A stretch of DNA of 64,000 bases from Cognaticolwellia beringensis (GTDB lineage: Bacteria; Pseudomonadota; Gammaproteobacteria; Enterobacterales; Alteromonadaceae). Made by a program: the position numbers and the translations under genes. Location: positions 1 to 64,000 of the forward strand of contig NZ_CP020465.1 in the NCBI RefSeq assembly GCF_002076895.1. The letters run 5' to 3'. The notes beneath the pieces were generated by a model that saw only the letters and a list, made by a program, of their open reading frames with translations, ran no database searches and was not told the DNA's origin. Below are positions 1-7,841 of the stretch, piece by piece; position 1 is the stretch's first letter; every line of letters starts with the position of its first letter.

Positions 1-852
1 TTTTTACCAATGAATTGACCTACTTCATCGACAAAAAATAATACTCGACGTTCTTGGTCTACATCTAAATATTCTTTAACCCATTTACAGAAGTTTGCTA
101 TGTCTAATGTAAAGTTTTTTCAAGTTGCTCAACCCATTGACGTGCTGACTCTGTAGATTGGTCAGTAACTTTAGCCAAAGCCTCGGCCATATCATCACGG
201 TAGAAGTCATAAGCATCACGCTCTTCAATCCAGCTTGCAGAAGTTAAGTTGGTAAACTCTTCTTGGAATTTAGCAAATACACCACGGCTATCAAGTTCAC
301 GTTCTAAGTGTGCAATATGAGGATGATCACCACTAAAGCCCATTTGCTCATTAAATACTTTAAGGAACACTTTTAAGATGCGTCGTCACCATCGTCTGTG
401 TATGGCACGGCTGTCGATGTTAAACAAAATAACAGTGTTTTCTTTAGTAACAGCAGTATTTATTTCACTAATCAGGAAGCCATCGTTAATCTTATCTTTA
501 AAGAAGTCGACTGCTTTTTTACTTTCACCATTGGCAAGCAGTTCATTTCTAGCTTCGATATTTTGTAAAAGGTATGAAAGAATTTTAATAAAGTGGGATT
601 TACCAGATCCAAAGAAGCCACTTATCCAAATACCTAATTTACCAGAAGCAGCCTTGGCTTTCGGATCACGCCACTGATGGCATGTAGCAATCGAAGAACT
701 TTTCAAAATGGGTAAATAGCTCTTTGGTGACTACGTATTCGTCTAACTCGGTGAAGACAACGTGATCTTCTCGTTGATTCCGCTTTAACAACACCGTTAA
801 TTTTACGTTCGATGTCTTTGGTAAATAGTTCTTTAATTTTCATATTTGACAT
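1..852 (-). pseudogene. brxC: brxC-like BREX ATPase, 5' part, frameshifted and cut by the window edge
   Basis: This is the N-terminal part of the large BREX P-loop ATPase BrxC (about 1200 residues in the family), read leftward off the window. The start reads MSNMKIKELFTKDIERKING. A Walker A segment (GFFGSGKSHF, about 605-640) and a Walker B segment (LFFVDEVGQF, about 20-60) are both intact at protein level but lie in different frames. I count five frame changes, near 778, 668, 404, 379 and 116; the last is in an A/T homopolymer. The residues between breaks still read as good BrxC. Gene order (WYL, brxA, brxB, brxC on one strand) supports the call. BrxC is needed for BREX phage exclusion and methylation. 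As written the gene is not functional; the breaks may be true decay or base-calling errors. Confidence 0.8.
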
Positions 853-1028
853 AAGTTATTCTTCTCTAGTAATCCGTTATTTTTCGTGAAAGGCTTGAAA
901 AGTCCTTTTCATTAATTTTTAACTTAGTTTTCAAATTAACTTCTTATTTAGCTTCTGATTTGAACTAGGCAGCTATTTTACATTCACAATGAGAAAATGT
1001 GAATTGTAATTTCATTTACCTTTCTAAA

Positions 1029-1617
1029 TTATGGCACGAGCTTAAATGCTCGGTAATAACCGTTACCTTCCATCGTACTAAAGGCTTTTAAGTGTTAGGC
1101 CATCCCATTCACCAGGGTAAAATAATACCGTTGGCACATTACCCACTTTTGCATGTAAAGCATTCAATAGGCCATGACCACGAATGATCGGCCAAGCGTT
1201 ACCTAGACCATGCAACAAAATGAACTCAGATTTCGATTCACCTGAGTTGTCTAAATCAATTTTATTTGCAATAAACTCTGCCACTCTATTTTGCTCAAGA
1301 GGCCCTTTTAAGGCTTTAAATAAAGCGTCATCACCACGTTCTTTTTGTGTTTTAAATGCACGTTCAGTTAGCTTGCGAGATTCGAGTATTTCAAGGACAA
1401 CTTCAAACAAGTTGATGTTGGTAAACGTTCTACCACGCTTATTCATTTTCTCAGTCATGAAAGTAATATGTTCTCTTACTTCAAGCTCTGACTCGGCAGG
1501 ATAATCAAATACATAAAAACCAATTTCATTACCCAAACCTTGGTTATTAAGAAAGTCTACACTTTCTATTTTTGGCATTATTTGATCTAGCCTAGCGGTT
1601 AAGCTTTTTTGTTTCAT
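1029..1617 (-). pseudogene. brxB: brxB-like BREX protein (DUF1788), frameshift near the 3' end
   Basis: DUF1788/BrxB family protein of about 195 residues, an essential but poorly understood BREX component. The preferred start at 1617 (MKQKSLTARLDQIMPKIES) matches the usual family start and has a strong GGAGGT Shine-Dalgarno 8 bases upstream; an upstream GTG at 1653 extends the frame but looks unnatural. Conserved family segments are visible: GLGNEIGFYVFDYP near the N-terminus, an NLFEVVLEIL segment, ALKGPL, and WPIIRGHGLLNALH with VLFYPGEWDG near the end. The frame closes early at 1078, but a +/-1 shift around 1080 restores the natural tail ending NGYYRAFKLVP at 1029. It follows brxA by 4 bases. 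Apart from that one shift the protein is complete. Confidence 0.8.
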
Positions 1618-1621
1618 AAAC

Positions 1622-2240
1622 CTAGACCTCCATTGCCGCGATGATGTCATCACGGTTCATATCTGTTAGTAATGATCTTAACTTCGGGTAACAAGTAAAC
1701 ATTTTGTAGCTTTTTATTACGCGTTGTTTCGATATAACCCGCATCAGCTAAATACTTTTGAATGCTACTTGAGATACTTTATACGTTGAAGATGTTGTCA
1801 TTTGAGCGAATTCTGGAAATAGGCGTGAGCGTTCATCCCAAAAGGACTGCCAGTCGGTACTGTCGATATTTTCACGAAACATACGCTTTGCATCAATAAA
1901 AATATTACGCATAAAGTCAGCGAGCATTGTTGAGTTAATCAGCGTTGCCGCAAACATTAATTGAGTAGAAAGCTCGGTACTGCCAAAAGCAAGTTGTTCA
2001 ATAAACTCATCGCTTAAGCCTTCTAAACGTTTTTTTAATTGTTGCGGCATTACGTTTAGATGAGGCATCTGAGCGTTTTTGTAAAACATTTTGATTTACA
2101 ATAGCATCAGTCCATTCTTTTTTTGATGGCTTTTTAAGAAGTAATTCTGCAATAATTTGGCTTTCGCGGATCATTAAGCTACCGCCAATAAGATCACCTA
2201 AGTACCCTTTATGGCTTTGCATATTTGCTTGAGGTATCAT
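1622..2240 (-). pseudogene. brxA: brxA-like BREX protein (DUF1819), three frameshifts
   Basis: DUF1819/BrxA family, the first structural gene of type I BREX operons and a small DNA-binding protein. The first open segment (2240 leftward) contains the hallmark GYLGDLIGGSLMIRES. The second frame has KRLEGLSDEFIEQLAFGSTE and the third KYLADAGYIETTRNKKLQNV. A last shift near 1690 restores the tail NRDDIIAAMEV ending at 1622. The breaks fall near 2033 (a run of seven T on the plus strand), 1765 and 1690. Every segment is conserved, so the coding information is present but scattered over frames. The start overlaps the end of the WYL gene by 32 bases and has a GAGG Shine-Dalgarno. The region either encodes nothing now or contains sequence errors. 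Confidence 0.75.
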
Positions 2241-3114
2241 TTATAGCGCCTCTTTCATCCGGCTTGTAACCAGGAGCTATAGCTAGGTTTTCGGCACCAT
2301 AGAGGGTTTGCCTGTTACGTAGCCACAATTGATACTCTCCGCCTTCTAATGAAGCTTCTTTGGTACAGTCAACATTCCAACGCCTTAATAAATATCCTGC
2401 TAAAGCAGCACGTACATTCAATTCTAAAACCTTATTTTCCATGCCATAGTCTAATTCTATAGCGGTTGGGTGTTGAACATTGTTTGGGTGAGGAATTAGC
2501 TGCAATGGCATCATTCGCATCCACTGATGATCTTCAAGTTTATCTTCATAGCTATCTAATTTCTGTGGAAGAATGGTTGCCTTGGAGATGCGGGTAAGTA
2601 CAAAATCACGGAATGAATTTGATTTTCGGTCAAATGCACGAACGTGCCAGCGCAGACCATTATCCACAATACTATGTGGCACTAACTCACGAGCGGCTGA
2701 ACCACTACTTAACGATGTATATATTATACTGACAGGTTTTTGATTGATGATAGCTTGAATGAGTCGTGCGACGATGAATATATCGGGAATATTGAGCTGA
2801 CTAGGAGCCTCAACTGGAAAAGCAACGTCACCAATTGCGTCGTAACCATCTGTAATTTGGTTAGCGAGCTTTACCAATGTTTTACGAGGGTCGTGTGTAA
2901 ATAGTGGTTTGAATTTATCTGTTTGAATATACATCCGTTGCTTGTTGTCGTAAGACATATTATTCGGACATAATTCTTTATATAAATTTAAGTCTGCCGT
3001 AGCTCCCGACATCCCTTTTTCAAATTTAGTTACTATTTCATTACGAGTGACTCTGCCAACAAAAAGTAACTTAAAGTCGATATAAGCAAGTCTTTGTTTC
3101 TGTGAGTAATTCAA
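2209..3114 (-). CDS. brxR: WYL-domain transcriptional regulator (BrxR-like) of the BREX module
   Basis: A 301-residue protein with the layout of BrxR/CapW-type regulators: an N-terminal winged helix (about 1-80, NYSQKQRLAYIDFKLLFVGR), a central WYL domain (about 120-200, with RWHVRAFDRKSNSFRDFVLTR) and a C-terminal WCX-like extension ending LWLRNRQTLYGAENLAIAPGY. WYL regulators of this type repress BREX and other defence operons and are thought to sense a ligand or nucleic acid. The annotated start is TTG at 3114, only about 15 bases below a TATAAT box. An ATG at 3130 would give a better N-terminus if one base were removed in between, so the true start is uncertain. It leads the leftward brxA-brxB-brxC block and overlaps brxA. 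Confidence 0.8.
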   Translation of the reverse strand: MNYSQKQRLAYIDFKLLFVGRVTRNEIVTKFEKGMSGATADLNLYKELCPNNMSYDNKQRMYIQTDKFKPLFTHDPRKTLVKLANQITDGYDAIGDVAFPVEAPSQLNIPDIFIVARLIQAIINQKPVSIIYTSLSSGSAARELVPHSIVDNGLRWHVRAFDRKSNSFRDFVLTRISKATILPQKLDSYEDKLEDHQWMRMMPLQLIPHPNNVQHPTAIELDYGMENKVLELNVRAALAGYLLRRWNVDCTKEASLEGGEYQLWLRNRQTLYGAENLAIAPGYKPDERGAINDTSSKYAKP

Positions 3115-3128
3115 GTTAATCCAAATTC

Positions 3129-3134
3129 ATTATA
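3129..3134 (-). promoter_or_regulatory. Candidate -10 box of the WYL/BREX operon
   Basis: On the minus strand this reads TATAAT. A convincing -35 box at normal spacing is not visible (TTCACT lies 20 bases upstream), which would fit a regulated promoter. The inverted repeat at 3164-3188 lies just upstream. If used, the leader before the TTG start at 3114 is very short. Confidence 0.35.
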
Positions 3135-3163
3135 TAGCACGTACCAATCTTTTGAGTGAACAC

Positions 3164-3188
3164 AGTATGTTTTAAAATCAAACATACT
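3164..3188. promoter_or_regulatory. Perfect 9-bp inverted repeat, candidate WYL/BrxR operator
   Basis: AGTATGTTT (3164-3172) and AAACATACT (3180-3188) are a perfect inverted repeat separated by 7 bases, immediately upstream of the candidate promoter of the WYL-brx operon. BrxR-type regulators are known to bind inverted repeats upstream of their own operon. A looser outer inverted repeat (3145-3155 with 3205-3215) encloses it, and a small palindrome (AGTAC-TAGT-GTACT, 3222-3235) follows. No T-run follows on either strand, so it is not a terminator. Confidence 0.5.
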
Positions 3189-3263
3189 TCAAGTGGTTCT
3201 GCTATTCAAAGATTGTCTTATAGTACTAGTGTACTTTTGTCGCTATTTAAACTTGATACTAAG

Positions 3264-3296
3264 ATTAAATAGTTAAATAGTTAAATAGTTAAATAG
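3264..3296. repeat. Octamer tandem repeat (AGTTAAAT, about 4 copies)
   Basis: Three perfect copies of AGTTAAAT (3271-3294) are preceded by ATTAAAT and followed by AGAT, in the gap between the XRE gene and the WYL gene. Tandem octamers of this kind can change copy number by strand slippage. The tract is about 150 bases upstream of the WYL start, where copy number could alter promoter spacing. Confidence 0.8.
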
Positions 3297-3321
3297 ATAT
3301 ATAAAAATTTGAAAAAAAATT

Positions 3322-3534
3322 TCAGTCCATTTCAGGTAAGAGATCTTGAGGTTTACACTCTAACGCGGCTGCTAAGATATATAACTTATCCATGGTTATA
3401 TTGACTTCACCTCGATCAATACGGCCAATATAACTTCGATCGATTTGACTTTTTACAGCGAGTTTATCTTGAGATATTCCTTTAGCGGTTCTTACTGAAC
3501 GAATTTTTTTCTCCAAACCGCTTAGACAGTTCAC
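3322..3534 (-). CDS. Small XRE-family helix-turn-helix regulator
   Basis: A 70-residue Cro/C1-type HTH protein: IRSVRTAKGISQDKLAVKSQ, then IDRSYIGRIDRGEVNITMDKLYILAAALECKPQDLLPEMD, covering the five-helix domain almost exactly. It is divergent from the 3671-5499 operon, and the gap holds GGATTATA operator half-sites, so it probably controls that operon and itself. The open frame must start at a GTG (3534) that gives an odd N-terminus (MNCLSGLEKK). An ATG at 3538 gives the more natural MSELSKRFGEK if the run of seven T at 3504-3510 were one base shorter. The N-terminus is therefore unreliable. Size and context resemble controller proteins of restriction or defence loci. Confidence 0.8.
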   Translation of the reverse strand: MNCLSGLEKKIRSVRTAKGISQDKLAVKSQIDRSYIGRIDRGEVNITMDKLYILAAALECKPQDLLPEMD

Positions 3535-3578
3535 TCATTATGAATTTCCTAATCAAATGAGCGACTATTCCATATTGC

Positions 3579-3631
3579 GGATTATAATATCACAGAGTAT
3601 AATCCCACGGATTATACTCCTACGGATTATA
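3579..3631. promoter_or_regulatory. Four-half-site operator between divergent XRE gene and helicase operon
   Basis: GGATTATA occurs at 3579-3586, 3609-3616 and 3624-3631, and its complement TATAATCC at 3598-3605. The middle pair forms a perfect 19-bp palindrome (TATAATCC-CAC-GGATTATA). The array lies in the 136-base gap between the divergent XRE gene and the gene at 3671, the usual place for the binding sites of such a regulator. The half-sites also contain TATAAT-like hexamers, so promoter and operator may overlap. Confidence 0.65.
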
Positions 3632-3670
3632 ACACCACACAGGTAAGTTTATTATTTCTAGGATAAAGAA

Positions 3671-4201
3671 ATGAAATTGAACAAGTTGCTAGCTCAAATT
3701 ATTTCAGCTCCTAATTTTGACCATTTTTCGGCTGTAGAACTCAGAGCAGCCTATATAACTATTCATTCAGATAAAGCTTTGGATCCCAGTGATGCTCGAC
3801 GGTTTGTTTATACAGAACTAGTAAAGTTAGTTAAAAATGGTTGGCTACGAAAAAATGTTTCAAAAAAAAGAGAGATTACCACTTACATTAAAACAAGTTC
3901 ATTTAATGTAAGTAAAATCATAGGAAGTGATGAAAAAGAAAGTAATATAAATTTTAAAGCTAACCCTTCATCTAACACTATTCAAGACTCTCTACGACAA
4001 CGTTTAACTCAGTATAAAAATGAATTACTGATGAGTTATGGTGAATCAAGTGAATATAAGCAACTTTGTAACGACTTCCCTGACTTATATGAACTGCTAC
4101 AGCCTCAATATAATAATGCCCGTGAGCAAAATGCCAGATTACTAGGGCAAATAAAAGCAGTAGAAAATTTAATTAACGATGGTAACAGTAAAGCAGTATG
4201 A
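3671..4201 (+). CDS. Uncharacterised protein, possible winged-helix (VspR-like) regulator upstream of helicase
   Basis: A 176-residue soluble protein I do not firmly recognise. Residues 1-80 (LLAQIISAPNFDHFSAVELRAAYITIH..., then a KNGWLRKNVSKKREITTYIKT segment) look like a small winged helix. Residues 105-175 are predicted helical and coiled-coil-like. The arrangement of a small XRE gene next to a protein of this size recalls the VC0176-VspR pair of the Vibrio VSP-1 island, but that is a contextual guess. The ATG at 3671 has a clear Shine-Dalgarno (AGGAT, 7 bases). Its stop overlaps the helicase start (ATGA), so the two are co-translated and probably act together. Confidence 0.6.
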   Translation: MKLNKLLAQIISAPNFDHFSAVELRAAYITIHSDKALDPSDARRFVYTELVKLVKNGWLRKNVSKKREITTYIKTSSFNVSKIIGSDEKESNINFKANPSSNTIQDSLRQRLTQYKNELLMSYGESSEYKQLCNDFPDLYELLQPQYNNAREQNARLLGQIKAVENLINDGNSKAV

Positions 4202-5499
4202 AACTAAGAAAATGGCAATCAGAGTGTGTTGATAAAGCATTTGAACAATATTTAAATGGAGAAACTCATTTTTTAACATTGGCTACGCCAGGTGCCGGTA
4301 AAACATTTATGGCATCAGAGTTAGCTAACCGACTTTTAAAAAGAAATGTTGTCGATTTAATTTTTTGTTTTTCTCCTTCTTCGATTGTTTCTCAAGATTT
4401 TAGTGAAAGTTTACAGAGAAAAACCCAAGAACGTTTTGATGGGCTAATGGGATCAAAAGGTCGATCGTTAACTTATCAAAATTTACAATTTTTAGATGTT
4501 AGCTTTTGGCAACTTTTTGAGAGATACAAGGTTTTCGTTATCTTCGATGAAATTCATCACTGTGCCGGTTCTAATGTTGAGAATGCCAATGCATGGGGAG
4601 AGCAAATAATACTAAATATTCAAGATAAGGCTAAATTTACATTGGCGTTGACGGGTACTCCTTGGCGATCAGATACTGCACCCATTGTTCTGTCGAATTA
4701 TATGCATCCGAGCAACAAAATATCTTGTGATTTTATTTATGGGCTTGCTGAAGCCATTAAAGATAATGTTTGTCGTATACCGCAGATAGTTGCCGTAGAT
4801 AATAATAATATTTCTGTTGTTGATAACGAAGAGACCAAAACCTTCAATAGTTTTAAAACTTTATTGTGTCAGTCAATCATTCCATACAAGGAGGTTATTG
4901 AAAATACAGCTGTTATTAAATACGTCATCTCATCTGCACATCAAAGGTTAACGTCAATTCGAAAAGAATCTCCTAATGCTGCAGGATTAATTGTTGCGTC
5001 ATCTGTCGAGCATGCAAGGAATATTTCGACTCTAATGAAAACCTATCTCAACGAGGATAGCGTTGTGGTTACCTATAGAGAAAATGAACCTACAAATATT
5101 ATTCAGGAATTCAGGCACGCTCAAAGTAAATGGATAATATCCGTAGGTATGATCAGTGAAGGCACAAACATTCCTCGGTTACAGGTATGTTGCCACTTAA
5201 CGAATATAAAAACGGAAATGCACTTTAGACAGATTTTGGGGCGGATACTTAGAGTGACAGGTTCAAAAAATCAGGAGGCGGTTATGTACATGCCCGCTGA
5301 GCCTAAACTTTTAGAATATGCTTACCGAGTTAAACAAGATGTTCCTTTTGAAGCCGATATTGTTAAATTTGAAAAGATGAAATTACAGATTGAAGACAAG
5401 GTTAATAATAAGATATCTACCACACTAAAATTCGATAATAAAAAGATTAAATTGATCCAATCAGAAATAAAGCTAGGTGATACTGAAGTAAGCGCGTAA
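4198..5499 (+). pseudogene. SF2 DEAD/DEAH-box helicase, 3' end displaced by IS66 insertion
   Basis: Superfamily 2 helicase with Walker A TPGAGKT (about residues 30-36), motif II DEIH (in VFVIFDEIHHC), motif III ALTGTPWR, and C-lobe motifs SEGTNIPRLQV and RQILGRILR, so both RecA-like lobes are present. No nuclease domain is visible. The reading frame enters the IS at 5488 and stops after three foreign codons (Val-Ser-Ala-stop). Joining residue 430 to the sequence after the right-hand target duplication (7842-7985) restores a continuous frame with 47 more codons, so the ancestral protein was 477 residues. The truncated protein keeps all helicase motifs and may be partly active. It is the partner of the overlapping upstream gene. 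Confidence 0.85.
5480..5487. repeat. Left copy of 8-bp target-site duplication of the IS66 element
   Basis: ATACTGAA immediately precedes the left IS end, and the identical ATACTGAA follows the right end at 7834-7841. Eight-base duplications are typical of IS66-family transposition. The exact match indicates a fairly recent simple insertion. Confidence 0.95.
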
Positions 5500-5567
5500 T
5501 TAGCCCCACATACTAATATTAATCCAGTCTGCGCATAATTATCTTAGCAAATTAACATGAGGTCATT

Positions 5568-5873
5568 ATGAATAATCAACAAAAAATAAAACACTGGCAA
5601 AACATCTTTGAACAGCAGCAAGATAGTGATTTAACTATCATTCAATTTTGTCGCGACAACAATATTAACGTGTCTACCTTCTATGGTTGGCGTAAACGCC
5701 TTTCTGATAAAACCCAACCAATTGAACCGCAACAGGTGATCCCCTTTGTTATTCATGAGCAGTCTTTGACACAACCTTCCATGATTAAACTCTCCACGCC
5801 CAGTGGCTACCAAGTAGATTTTGAGTCGACCTTAAGCCATCAAGCCTTAACGCAACTATTGAGTGCGCTGTAA
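5568..5873 (+). CDS. tnpA: IS66 accessory protein TnpA
   Basis: A 101-residue protein with the N-terminal helix-turn-helix typical of IS66 TnpA: HWQNIFEQQQDSDLTIIQFC followed by VSTFYGWRKR. It is an accessory protein needed for transposition in the family; its exact role is not known. The ATG at 5568 has GAGG 6 bases upstream. Its stop overlaps the tnpB start (TAATG), the usual translational coupling in IS66. Confidence 0.9.
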   Translation: MNNQQKIKHWQNIFEQQQDSDLTIIQFCRDNNINVSTFYGWRKRLSDKTQPIEPQQVIPFVIHEQSLTQPSMIKLSTPSGYQVDFESTLSHQALTQLLSAL

Positions 5874-6223
5874 TGCATTCCCCAAGCCAAGTTTATTTGG
5901 TTACCGGCTTCACTGACATGAGAAAATCAATCAATGGTCTTAGCATTATAGTCAGCGAAACCTTATTACTCGATCCTTTGAGTCAAGCTTGGTTTGTTTT
6001 TTGTAATAAACAGCGCGATAAATTAAAAATATTATTTTGGGATACTAATGGTTTTTGGCTTTATTATCGTCGTTTAGAGCAAGGACGATTTCAATGGCCA
6101 AAATACGGCGAAGCATGTGCTGCAATGAGCATTGAACAGCGCCAACTTCAATGGTTATTATCCGGTTTGGCGGTGACGAGCCAGACTCGACATCCCACAT
6201 TATCAGGCTTGTCTGTGATGTAA
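5873..6223 (+). CDS. tnpB: IS66 accessory protein TnpB
   Basis: A 116-residue protein of the IS66 Orf2-like family (not the RNA-guided TnpB nuclease of IS200/IS605). The family signature is clear: VTGFTDMRKSINGLS near the N-terminus, then LFVF-type FVFCNKQRDKLKILFWDTNGFWLYYRRLEQGRF with EQRQLQWLLSGL near the end. Length is normal for the family. It overlaps tnpA by one base and precedes tnpC by about 58 bases. It is required for transposition in studied members. Confidence 0.92.
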   Translation: MHSPSQVYLVTGFTDMRKSINGLSIIVSETLLLDPLSQAWFVFCNKQRDKLKILFWDTNGFWLYYRRLEQGRFQWPKYGEACAAMSIEQRQLQWLLSGLAVTSQTRHPTLSGLSVM

Positions 6224-6281
6224 TCCATTACGATCATTGTTACCCTCTTGTACGATCTTGCCAGTGTGTCATGCTATAAAA

Positions 6282-7808
6282 ATGACAGATGACACACAAC
6301 TCCTCACCTTACAAAATCAACTTGCCCAGATGCAAGTACAGATTGATGCCTTGAAAAAAGATAAGGCGGTATGGCAAGAAGATAAAGTTGAAATGCAAAC
6401 GCGTATTGACCATCTACTCGCCGAATTAAAGCTAAGCAAATCACAAAAGTACGGTCGAAAAAGTGAAAAAGCCCCCCGAGGTACCTTCAACGAAGCCGAG
6501 CAGCATAAAACGAGTGAGCCTCCCAAACATCATAAAAAAGGTAAACAATCGCTAGCTAAACACTTTGAGCGAGAAGACGTTGAGCACACCTTAACCGAGT
6601 TAGCTTGTACGTGTTGCGGTGAACAAATGCATCACTGTGGCAGTGAAGATAGCGAACAAGTGAAAATTATCCCCGCCAAAATCAGTGTGATAAAACATAA
6701 ACAATTTAAATACGCTTGCAGGCACTGTGAGCATGAAGAGCTAAGCTGTAAAATAATAACTGCGCCTAAACCAGCTCAACCTATTCCTGGTAGTATCGCG
6801 AGTCCTGAGGCCTTAGCCGCAGTAGTTACTGCTAAATACTGTGATGCACTGCCGCTGTATCGTTTAGTTGATATCTTTGAGCGCGGCGGTTTAAAAATAT
6901 CCAGAGGAACCCTAGCCAACTGGTGCATTAAGGTCGGCGTACTCATTAAGCCATTAGTCAAAGCAATGCAGCGCCACTTACTTGGTGAGCATAGTTTATG
7001 TGCGGATGAAACGCGTGTACAAGTCCTTGATGAAGGTGATAATCCAAGTAGCAATTCACAAATGTGGGTTTATCGCAGTAATGAAGTCAGTAAACAGCCA
7101 GTGGTTATTTACGACTATCAAGCGGGTCGTAGTCGTGCTTGCGCAGAAGCGTTCCTCAGAGATTATCAAGGATATTTACAATGCGATGGTTACAGTGTTT
7201 ATGACGGTATTGAAGGCGTTATTCCTGTGGGATGTTGGGCGCACGCTAGACGTAAATATGATGAAGCCTTAAAAGCAGAGTCGAAAAATAAAGGCCGTGC
7301 GCATAAAGCGATCAGCTTTATCAGTCAATTATATAAAATAGAAACTCAAGCGAAGAACAAAAAGTTATCACCACAAGCACGGTATCAATTACGACAAGAA
7401 AAAGCCCTGCCGATTTTAACACAATTCAAAGCATGGCTTGATGAAGCCAGTGATAAAGTGATCGCGGGGAGTTATATTGGCAAAGCAATAAAATACAATC
7501 TCAACCAGTGGCATAAACTGATTAGGTACGTTGAAGATGGTCATTTAGGGATTGATAATAATATCACTGAACGAGATATTCGGCCGTTTACAACAGGTAG
7601 AAAAAACTGGTTATTCTCAAAATCAGTCAATGGTGCACAAGCAAGTGCGATACTTTATAGTATTGTCATGACGTGCAGGGCCAATGACATCAATCCATAT
7701 TATTACTTCCAGCATTTATTCAAAACATTGCCCGCACGTCAAAGTGACGATGATGATTTTACCGATCTAATGCCATGGAATGTGCATCTAGACTTCGATT
7801 ATAGCTAA
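6282..7808 (+). CDS. tnpC: IS66 transposase TnpC
   Basis: DDE-type transposase of about 508 residues. An N-terminal coiled-coil/leucine-zipper region (LLTLQNQLAQMQVQIDALKK) is followed by the KYGRKSE region, then a zinc-finger-like CTCCGEQMHHCG and ACRHCEH segment. The catalytic region follows: the first Asp in SLCADETRVQVL, the second in LQCDGYSVYDGI, and the Glu in DNNITERDIRPFTTGRKNWLF. A downstream IS66 C-terminal segment with NDINPYYYFQHL is complete. The frame is open back to a TTG at 6237, but the ATG at 6282 (MTDDTQLL) is the natural start. No internal damage is seen. Confidence 0.93.
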   Translation: MTDDTQLLTLQNQLAQMQVQIDALKKDKAVWQEDKVEMQTRIDHLLAELKLSKSQKYGRKSEKAPRGTFNEAEQHKTSEPPKHHKKGKQSLAKHFEREDVEHTLTELACTCCGEQMHHCGSEDSEQVKIIPAKISVIKHKQFKYACRHCEHEELSCKIITAPKPAQPIPGSIASPEALAAVVTAKYCDALPLYRLVDIFERGGLKISRGTLANWCIKVGVLIKPLVKAMQRHLLGEHSLCADETRVQVLDEGDNPSSNSQMWVYRSNEVSKQPVVIYDYQAGRSRACAEAFLRDYQGYLQCDGYSVYDGIEGVIPVGCWAHARRKYDEALKAESKNKGRAHKAISFISQLYKIETQAKNKKLSPQARYQLRQEKALPILTQFKAWLDEASDKVIAGSYIGKAIKYNLNQWHKLIRYVEDGHLGIDNNITERDIRPFTTGRKNWLFSKSVNGAQASAILYSIVMTCRANDINPYYYFQHLFKTLPARQSDDDDFTDLMPWNVHLDFDYS

Positions 7809-7833
7809 GCGCACTGCTTAATTGTGCGCTTAC

Positions 7834-7841
7834 ATACTGAA
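7834..7841. repeat. Right copy of 8-bp target-site duplication
   Basis: ATACTGAA directly after the right IS end at 7833, identical to 5480-5487. Confidence 0.95.

Larger units (their letters stand above)
5488..7833 (+). mobile_element. Complete IS66-family insertion sequence (2346 bp)
   Basis: The ends are GTAAGCGC at 5488 and its complement GCGCTTAC ending at 7833. The terminal repeats agree over about 13 of the first 15 bases and start with the GTAAGCG typical of IS66. It carries the three usual genes tnpA, tnpB and tnpC in order and is bounded by the 8-bp duplication ATACTGAA. All three genes are open, so the element is probably able to move. It sits inside the helicase gene. Confidence 0.95.

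Noticed and set aside
378-1504. Plus-strand open frames of about 100 codons opposite brxC and brxB
   Set aside because: They are shadows of the conserved minus-strand BREX coding sequence, without Shine-Dalgarno or recognisable protein features.
3264-3296. Possible CRISPR-like repeat
   Set aside because: The units are 8 bases with no spacers, so this is a simple tandem repeat; no cas genes occur in the window.
5873-6223. TnpB as an RNA-guided nuclease of IS200/IS605
   Set aside because: The protein is 116 residues and clearly the IS66 Orf2 family, only sharing a name.
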